Part shown: positions 26,308 to 34,843 of the stretch, piece after piece | How the letters are laid out: every line of letters starts with the position of its first letter | How positions within the stretch are numbered: position 1 is the first letter of the stretch | Assembly: GCF_000372725.1 (NCBI RefSeq) | Contig: NW_005201277.1 | Location: forward strand, 288,701 to 323,543 | DNA: 34,843 bases | Source of the DNA: Emiliania huxleyi CCMP1516 | Taxonomy: Eukaryota > Haptophyta > Isochrysidales > Noelaerhabdaceae | Reading direction: 5' to 3' | Program-made: the position numbers and the translations under genes | The notes under the pieces: model-generated | What the model was told of the DNA's origin: nothing | What the model saw: only the letters and a program-made list of their open reading frames with translations | Database searches by the model: none

Positions 26308-28856
26308 TCAGGGTATGGGGTTGCCGGCGTCGTGTGCGGCTGCGGCGGCGGCAGTCTGCTCGAGCAGCAGCCCGCCATCGAGGCTGGTGGCGAGGTCGGG
26401 GTTGCGCTCGCACGCCTGAGTCATCATCAGCTACACCGCTGTCAGGGCGTGAACGCGGCCTCGCGCAGTGCAGTGTCGTCCTCGGGTCGCACGAGTGCAC
26501 ATGCTACTCTCTCTGTGGGGGCTAGGGCGCCAAACGGCTATTGCTCTCCACTGCGACTCCCGCGAATTTGCCGAGAGAGGAGGGAGCCATCTCGAGTTCG
26601 TGCGAGTCAGGTCCGCGTTCAGCGTCTACGCCCGCACGCCTCGCGCCAGGCGTCGAGCGTGACGGCGCCTAGATGAGATTACCCGAGATTACCCGAGATT
26701 ACCCGAGATTGCCAGGCGTCGAGCGTGACTGCGCCGTCAGCGCCGGTCTGCATCGAAGCGAGCAGCTCGTCGACGGTCGGCTCGACCTAACAGAAGTGCG
26801 CGTGCTGCTGCTGCAAATCAAGAGGAGTCAACAAGAAAGACTCGGCGCCGTGGCGACCTGACTGTGCATCGCGTCGATCGTCTCGTGCGCGGCCGCGACG
26901 GCAGTCTCGCCGAGCTGCCTCTGCTCTGCCGCGGTGAGGGTGTGCCTGCAGGAGAGGTCGAGAGGTCTCGGAGAGGTCTCGGAGAGGTCTCGGAGAGGTC
27001 TCGGAGAGGTCTCGGAGAGGTCTCGGTGAGGGCATGCCGGCGCAGCTGCAGCTGGACGAGCAAGGGGGAGAGCGTGCGCGCGATCGAGAGCTGCCGCCGC
27101 ATCGAAGCGACGAGGTCGGAACGCTCGAGGGCGCCCGAACGGTTCACGTCGAGCTTGGCGAACGCGAAACGCTGCCGCTGCTCCTCCGACGCGCGGAGCA
27201 GCATCCACACGTGCGCCACAAACTCGTCACGCGACACCTCCCCAGAGCCGGTAGGTGTTACCTCACACTGGGTCTAGGCAGAGACAAGGAGGGCCCACAG
27301 CACACACGAACCCACACATACAGAGAGGGACGAGTGCACGCATTGGGCATCAAAGAGCCACACCTCCCCAGAGCCGTCGGCGTCGAACTCGACGAACAGC
27401 GCCGCAGCGAGCAGCGGTCTCGAGTCGATCAGCGCCGCCTTGAGCAATGGGCCGCCGTCCCCCGCGCCCGCCGCGCCCCCCTTGCCCGGCGACGGCTGTA
27501 CGATGGCATGCAACGCACCGCCGCCGCGGCCGGCAGGCGCTCCCGACAGCACCTGTCGAAAAGAGAGCCGTGACGCCCGCGAAAGCGGACGCAAGACAGG
27601 CGGGCGCTCGGCCGCGGCCGGAGCCGAGATGAGCCGAGATTGGGCGAGATTGGGCGAGATTGGGCGAGATTGGGCGAGATCGCGGCGGCGAGAGGACCTG
27701 TGCGCCGGAGCAGCCCAACGCACGGCACGCCTCGATGAAGCGAGCGAGGGAGAGGCCTCCTCCATCCACAGAGTGCGCCTCGAAGGCGCGCTCGACCTCG
27801 GCTCGCCACGCCGGCTCGATCGGCACGCCCGCCTAGTGGGGAGGAGATGGGGAAGGAGATGGGAAGGAGATGGGGAAGGAGATGGGGAAGGAGATGGGGA
27901 AGGAGATGGGAAGGAGATGGGGAGAGATGGGGAAGGAGATGGGAAGGAGATGGGGAAGGATGGGGAAGGAGATGGGGAGGAGATGGGGAAGGAGATGGGG
28001 AAGGAGATGGGGAGTGGGGAGGAGATGGGAAGGAGATGGGAAGGAGATGGGGAGAGATGGGGAGATTATATGGCTCGATTGGTGCGCTCGCCAGCAGCGC
28101 CGCGCAACTCACGCCCGAACCCTCGCCTTCTGACGGTGCAGCCCCTCTCGCCTCGCCTCCTCGCCGCCGCCCCGCCGCTCCCGCCGCTGCCGCCTGCGGG
28201 CTCGTGCTGCGGAAACCGGAGGCGGTGCCGCCCTGGCGGAGGCTGCCTCTGACGAGGGCGGCCGAGTCATCGCCGTGTAGCTCGGCACAGCGGCGGCGGA
28301 AGGCGAAGACCTGCTGCTCGGCAAACGTCCCCATCACCGAGCGGAGCAGCTGGTCGTGTGAGTGGGCTCGCAGCTGCATGTCGACGCGCAGCGCGAGGCG
28401 GCAGCCGCCCGCCGACGCGGGCGAGAAGGTCCACTCGCTGCGCATCCGCGTGAAGAGCCGCGCGTCGAGCGCCTCGGCCACAACTATCGCTGGCGACGTG
28501 CCACGCGAGAGTGTCACGCGAGATGTGTACTCCTCGGAGAGGCCGAGGTAGCCAATCCCGAGCACCGCATCGAAGCGGTCCGGCCCGTGCCTGCGCACGA
28601 TGCGGCTCGCCGAGCAGAGAGGCACAAACTCCGAGTAGAGCTCGACGTCGGCCACGATGTCAAACAGGATTTCGGGAGCCCACCCGACAACCTCCTCCCG
28701 CTCGAAGCAGCGTGCGGGCGGCTTGGGCAGCCAGGAGTCGGAGGCGCCAAATATCGACCTGCGGAGGTGCAGCCGCGGCAGCATTCGGCTACGAAGCGGT
28801 CGGTGCCTCTGCAGTGCGACGCAGCCGCCCCGAAGGAAATTTTGGCCGGAGGACAT
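26308..28856 (-). CDS. COQ10/START coenzyme-Q-binding domain joined to EF-hand domain
   Basis: Eight exons keep one frame: 28856-28092, 27832-27698, 27552-27364, 27237-27038, 26945-26858, 26786-26735, 26668-26640 and 26415-26308 (522 codons, 521 residues). Residues 1-45 are Arg/hydrophobic, like a mitochondrial presequence. Residues 50-195 are COQ10 (polyketide-cyclase/START): ILFDIVADVELYSEFVPLCS, RLFTRMRSEWTFSP and FAFRRRCAELHG. COQ10 carries ubiquinone for respiration. Exons 2-8 encode EF-hands: a canonical loop DADGSGEVSRDE (357-368) split by intron 3, DVNRSGALERSD (393-404), and degenerate loops in exon 2 (SVDGGGLSLARF) and exons 6-7 (TGADGAVTLDAW). Exon 2 has no ATG, which argues against a separate EF-hand gene. 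A calcium-responsive COQ10 is inference. All seven introns are bounded by direct repeats. Confidence 0.8.
26645..26735 (-). repeat. 25-bp direct repeat bracketing the 66-bp intron 6
   Basis: 26645-26669 and 26711-26735 match at 24 of 25 bases. Between them lie about four GAGATTACCC units (ATCTCGGGTA on the coding strand). A GC donor at 26734-26733 and an AG at 26670-26669 remove one period and rebuild the EF-hand stretch GADGAVTLDAW. Confidence 0.88.
26932..27038 (-). repeat. 15-bp direct repeat and 11-bp array of intron 4
   Basis: 26932-26946 and 27024-27038 match at 13 of 15 bases (two transitions). Between them lie five to six tandem GGTCTCGGAGA units. The GC-AG intron is 27037-26946 (92 bp). 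Both repeat copies code RHxLT. Confidence 0.87.
27234..27376 (-). repeat. 17-bp perfect direct repeat bracketing intron 3
   Basis: ACACCTCCCCAGAGCCG occurs at 27234-27250 and 27360-27376. On the coding strand both copies read CGGCTCTGGGGAG then GTGT, so the GT of the first (27363) and the AG of the second (27239-27238) form a perfect 126-bp intron inside the EF-hand calcium loop. Confidence 0.92.
27544..27701 (-). repeat. 13-bp direct repeat and decamer array of intron 2
   Basis: 27689-27701 and 27544-27556 (coding strand ACAGGTsCTsTCG) match at 11 of 13 and both code VLS after the AG/GT junction. The intron 27697-27553 (145 bp) contains four ATCTCGCCCA units followed by ATCTCGGCTC units. 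Confidence 0.87.
27813..28091 (-). repeat. 20-bp direct repeat and minisatellite of intron 1
   Basis: 28072-28091 and 27813-27832 match at 16 of 20, all four differences being transitions; both code xPIEP. Between them lies a purine-rich (plus strand) minisatellite of GGGGAAGGAGAT-type units (ATCTCCTTCCCC on the coding strand) at about 27838-28065. The GC donor is at 28091 and the AG at 27834-27833. Confidence 0.85.
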
Positions 28857-29639
28857 CTGGATGCTCCGTCGTTGTCTCGCACGGCATGCGGCCGACAGTT
28901 GTTCACGGCCTAGGCTTCGGTCGCCGCGTCGGTGCGGCGGTAACTAACTCCAGGAACCCTGTTCTACTGATGTACCGTTTGCACCGTTTGCACCGTTTGC
29001 ACCGTTTCTGGGCACGTTCTGCTCGCCGCCATCTGATGAGCTCGGGTCAGGAGGTCACGTGGCCGATGCCACCCGTGCAGATTCTGTCCCGCCCGTTCGA
29101 TCGATGCCAAAACAACTCTCTCTCGCTGCCATGAAGGTCATGCTCGCGTTTCTCAAGCGGCAAACTCATGGAGCTGGGCTCTGCCGCCGAGGCGCAGCGC
29201 GACATGGTACATGGACATGGAGCAGGGTTGCAGCCGGTCACCTCCATGAATGATCTCGCGTCGCAGCGGCTGGCGAGCGAGCACATACAACACAGGAACG
29301 AGTCGGCTCCTCGACTGCCTCCGGCGACGTCGACCGAACGCCACCTCGTGCCCGAGTCAGCGCGGCATCTCAGCGGATCTCGGCGCTGTGGCGAGATAGC
29401 TGTGTCCTCGTCGGCGCCGGGAGGGCCGTGGGGTGTTGGAGACGCGCGGGAGGGGTGGGTGGTGCTCAGGAAGGGCCCCTGGACGCGAGATATAAGAGGT
29501 ACCCACTCGACGAAAAAATCTCAACACCCCGACTTGGCGCCTTCTGCTCTGTGTCGAGTGACGCTTTTTTTTCGGAGAACTGCCTGTACGAACGAGTCCG
29601 GAGACGGTCTCAAGGTGCGTGCGGCACGAAGATCACGTG
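28857..29639. promoter_or_regulatory. Divergent intergenic region (COQ10 / multicopper oxidase)
   Basis: The two genes diverge from this 783-bp interval. Three and a half tandem ACCGTTTGC units lie at 28974-29009. The interval is less GC-rich than the left half of the window. A possible upstream exon of the oxidase ending at a donor near 29615 (AAG then GTGCGTG) cannot be excluded. Confidence 0.45.
29491..29496 (+). promoter_or_regulatory. Candidate TATA box of multicopper oxidase
   Basis: TATAAG in the context CGAGATATAAGAGG, about 145 bp upstream of the ATG at 29640. Spacing is plausible for a core promoter; evidence is motif only. Confidence 0.4.
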
Positions 29640-31889
<2,250 letters not shown>

Positions 31890-32618
31890 TTTGAACACCA
31901 ACAAGAAATCGCCGAGGGAAACTTTCTTCCAAACTTAGACCTTAGTGCCAAACGACGAGAATCGGGGCGATTGATCGAGACTGGTAGCGTACTTCACAAA
32001 CGCGGTGTACTAGGAGACCAAACTAGCGTGCCGGAAAGCGGGCGGAGCAGCTAAGGCGGACTGGCTAAGGACCACACGTCTTGCTTGCGCTTCCTGTGAC
32101 GCGCTCACGAGTGTGTCGAATGGAGCTTGGGCCGCTGGATCAAGATATTCGCGTGCGCCACAACACACAACACAACGCAATTAACCCAAGCAAGTTGCAT
32201 CCATCAATCACCGCAGAGAACGCTGTTATCAATAAGCGGGCGCCGCATCGAGGACCAAGGGGCCGCACGCAGGCCAATAAGCGGGGGCAAGAGGCTCCAG
32301 GCCCTGATGGCCCGTGAGGTTTCAGCAGAGCACGTGAGCAAGAGCCTGCTCTGCGTGCGTTCCGAGTTGAGGAGAGGCCGAGGCTCAGCATCGCGGCCAG
32401 CCACAGCATTGAGGGCGGCAGAGGGCCGCAGCACGCTCGCAGGCAGCCGGCTGCTTCGAGCGGGCGCCCCCAGCTTCGAGCGGGCGCCCCCAGCTTCGAG
32501 CGGGCGCCCGGGACGGGTTCCCCGCTTCGAGCGGGCAGATGCGGCCGGGGATTCGCTTTCTGAAATGTCTGCCTCCAAGGAGGAAACGACTAACCTGATC
32601 TCAGAATCGCTCGTTTGT
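31890..32618. other. Intergenic, with 20-bp tandem repeat
   Basis: No gene is seen. Three tandem GCTTCGAGCGGGCGCCCCCA units at 32453-32511 and a fourth partial unit at about 32524-32536 are the only structure. Confidence 0.6.
32453..32511 (+). repeat. 20-bp tandem repeat, three copies
   Basis: GCTTCGAGCGGGCGCCCCCA repeated head to tail at 32453, 32473 and 32493, the last degenerate at its end. Confidence 0.93.
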
Positions 32619-32956
32619 GGTTGCCTCCATGAACGGCGGAGCTATTCTCGCGTCCACACCACACTTGGCTCCAACGTGGACACGCCCATAGCTGGGGACA
32701 CTACTAGGTCACGCATGGCATCAGAAGTTTTGTCTCTGGGCCCCGAAAGGCATCTCTAGCAGCGTCGTTACGCATGCGCCCTCCCCTCCTGGGCGCATGC
32801 GCCTCACGTCTCGACAGAGCATAAGCCCTTGGCGTGTGACGAGACGAGTTTTTCGCCATCGCAGCGAGCAGCAAGCCACTCGCCAGCAGCAGCCGGAGGC
32901 ATCGCCGCAGGCACTGTCTGCGCCGCGGTCCCGCACCCGTCGACGAAGCTCCCCCC
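32619..32956 (+). repeat. Dispersed 338-bp repeat, copy 2
   Basis: Direct-orientation partner of 16945-17282, with the same end points and total length despite small indels (for example an extra CATCA near 32718 and loss of two A in the GAAAAAGG run). The flanks differ, so the ends of the repeat are well defined. Confidence 0.88.
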
Positions 32957-33308
32957 GCGGAAGACTGCGCGTACACACACGTAATGTGCGGCCGCTCCAG
33001 CGCACTTGGAGCACTTGGAGTGCAGTCATCAACCTCACATCCAGGGCCGGGGAGCTGAGCCTGAGGAGCGCACCCAGCGGGCCGGATGATTGATCGGTAT
33101 CGGGTTGCGGGCAAGAGAGCCCTAGCCCCGGGGGTGCGCGTTCGCAGGGAAAGGGCCGTAAAGTAAACACGGGTCTCCGAGGGTTAGTTCCGTGTACCGG
33201 GGTTCCCCTTAACTGCGCGCGCGCGCAATTTCTTGCGAGCGTGACTCCAATTCGGGGAGCCGCTGTTGAGCGAGCCGCGGTTGAGCAGGGCCGCTGTTGA
33301 GCACATCG
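32957..33308. other. 5' flank of terminal membrane-protein gene
   Basis: No gene is seen. Short imperfect repeats of GCCGCTGTTGAGC occur at 33260-33305, just before the start codon. Confidence 0.5.
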
Positions 33309-34843
33309 ATGCAGCCTCTGTGGAGGCCACCAACGCCCGAGGAGTGTTACGAGATGGCGAAGAGCGCCGCTACCGCCACCACCGCGGAGGAGTACTTGTC
33401 TTGCTGGCGCGGCCCACTCGGCGGCTACACGAAGGCCGCGGGCGCCTTCCGGTGGCTGCTCCTCGTCTGCATCCCCGCCTTCGGCCACTGCGCGTCCGCC
33501 GTGCCTAGCCCGACGGCGGTGGCCTCGGCCTTCTCGTCTGCTGTCGCCTCAGCAGCCTCCGTCGCCTCGGCAGCGTCCTCTACCTTCTCCGCCGTCGCCT
33601 CGAAGGCGTCCTCGCTCGTGAGCTGCTCGCCGCTTCTCATGCCCGCCCTCGTGCTCATCCTCCTCGCCATCGCCTGCGGTGCCTCCTGGCCGACCGCGGC
33701 GAGCGGAAAGGGGGCTCGGCGCGGCGTGGCGTGGGCCGTCTGCGTCGCCGCCGCCGCGGCGTGCCTCCCCGGCGCAGCAGCGGCTTCCGCGTCGAGCATG
33801 ACGGCTGCTGGCATGGACAGCACCGTTGATGCCTTCTCGTCATCGATGCAGCACCCGCGGGAGGCGCTGTGGGCTGCAATACTCGTTATCGCTTTGCAGG
33901 TGGCGACGCTGTTGATGCAACTTGGCAGCGCCACCGAACGTTCGCTCGAGTACTCGACCTACGACACAGGGACGTATATGGACCTCGTCGCTGCCTGTCT
34001 CAAGGCGGGCGCGATGCTTTCACAAAGTCCAAGCCTCATCCACACATTCCATGGCGACCCACTTGCTGCGTATCCTACTCCGTCCGGCACGGTGTTTGCC
34101 ACATCGAACCTGACAGCTGCTGGCGATCACTGCTATCACCTGAACGCAAGTTTAGTTGTCGAGGACTGCAGCGGTAAGTGGGATCAGTATGCGCAGTGTG
34201 AGCAGCACCTCACCGAGCAGTGGAATCAGCTACCGGAATGCAGTTATTGGAAGGGCGAGCAGTGTGACTTACACACTGCAAACAGGCTCAGGAACGATGC
34301 TTGCATGGCGCGACGTCTGCAGTGCCGCAGCGATGAAGCGTTTGACCAGTTAAAAATGGACTGTGCAAGCCTCGGATTGGCGTCTGCAATGGGCGCTTGC
34401 TCCTCGCCGCTCGTTGTTGATACGGCGCAATGTGACCTGCCGCACTACCGTGCTCTCGACGTGAGCGAGTCGGCTCAGGTGCATCGACTCAACATGTTGG
34501 CCTCGAACAATATCCACTGTTTCGATCCAGTCCGCCTATTCCAAGAGCAAGTTCTTAAATTGCCCATCAGCGCAATTGGCTCATTCATCTTCGTCAACTT
34601 CCTGCGTGCCGTAGTAGCGCTGTTCGCCGTTTGTGGGGGCTCGACGGGGCTCGGCGGTGAGACCCCTCGCACCAGCACTCTTGAACCCCTCGCGCACCCA
34701 GATACCATCTCCCGACCTAGATCCGCTCCCGACCCTCGCAAACAGGGTGGTTCCTCGAGTCGTTGCTGATGGGCGTATCAATGGGGATTGGCTCGTCGCT
34801 CGGCGAATTTGAGGTGCTGGACGGCTGCCTCGTGCTTCCGTCA
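33309..34843 (+). CDS. Cys-rich multi-span membrane protein, unknown family, runs off the window
   Basis: The ATG at 33309 is in frame; the frame's earlier apparent start is TTG. Hydrophobic segments are FRWLLLVCIPAFGHC, LLMPALVLILLAIACG, GVAWAVCVAAAAAC, LWAAILVIALQVATLLM and SAIGSFIFVNFLRAVVALFA. The loop between the fourth and fifth holds many Cys and N-glycosylation sites (NLT, NAS), so it is probably lumenal or extracellular. The uninterrupted frame ends at 34769. However, GTGAGACCCC at 34657 and an acceptor CAG at 34743-34745 give an 89-bp intron. Splicing then continues GGWFLESLLMGVSMGIGSSL and EFEVLDGC, open to the window end, which looks more protein-like than the Ser/Pro/Arg-rich unspliced tail. 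No family is recognised; a polycystin/TRP-like channel layout is only one possibility. Confidence 0.72.

Noticed and set aside
27847..28551. Plus frames coding Met-Gly-Lys-Glu-Met repeats
   Set aside because: They are translations of the GGGGAAGGAGAT minisatellite of COQ10 intron 1, antisense to a supported gene.
33100..33240. Possible tRNA or small RNA
   Set aside because: A GGTTxGxxxC-like stretch is present, but no cloverleaf arms pair around it.

Overview
The window reads as nuclear DNA of a very GC-rich single-celled eukaryote, most likely a haptophyte-type alga with a complex plastid. The basis is intron-bearing CCR4-NOT, Mediator, MYB, golgin and COQ10 genes, a plastid/cyanobacterial-type M41-like membrane protein, abundant simple repeats, and introns that mostly start with GC rather than GT. 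About 16 of the 24 introns I could place by reading frame are GC-AG. The lineage is an inference. Many long open frames here start at GTG or TTG and are artefacts; starts below use ATG.

Layout: 1-2100 has no supportable gene. 2101-3485 (-) is CNOT9. 3686-5398 (+) is an AAA-less M41 (FtsH-like) membrane protein whose two introns are minisatellites. 5873-7937 (-) is an R2R3 MYB factor with unresolved 5' end. 9662-11582 (+) is a coiled-coil protein with a split GRIP domain (golgin). 11941-16248 (-) is a 1435-residue ankyrin/RING/Smr protein. 16264-16661 is a TIR-bounded element touching the start of that gene. 16945-17282 is one copy of a 338-bp dispersed repeat; the other is at 32619-32956. 17544-18965 (-) is an F-box/RCC1 propeller protein. 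19283-19996 (+) is Mediator subunit MED22. 20245-20871 (-) is a coiled-coil protein. 20932-21198 (-) is an orphan N-terminal piece of phosphoglycerate dehydrogenase. 21907-23397 (+) is a second ankyrin protein. 23714-24175 (+) is a broken SLC10-type transporter. 24472-25941 (+) is an unrecognised protein. 26308-28856 (-) is a COQ10/START domain joined to EF-hands. 29640-31889 (+) is a membrane-anchored multicopper oxidase whose frame runs into (TG)69. 33309 to the window end (+) is a Cys-rich multi-span membrane protein.

The most interesting signal is how introns sit in these genes. All seven inferred introns of the COQ10/EF-hand gene, at least three in the golgin gene and one in the M41 gene are bounded by direct repeats of 9-38 bp that cover both splice junctions. 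The start of the intron therefore repeats the start of the next exon and often encodes the same residues. Several of these introns are filled with short tandem repeats sharing an ATCTC core. This looks like recent intron birth by insertion or tandem duplication (introner-like), caught in different stages in one 35-kb stretch. The genes do not form an operon or pathway; they are independent housekeeping and regulatory genes.
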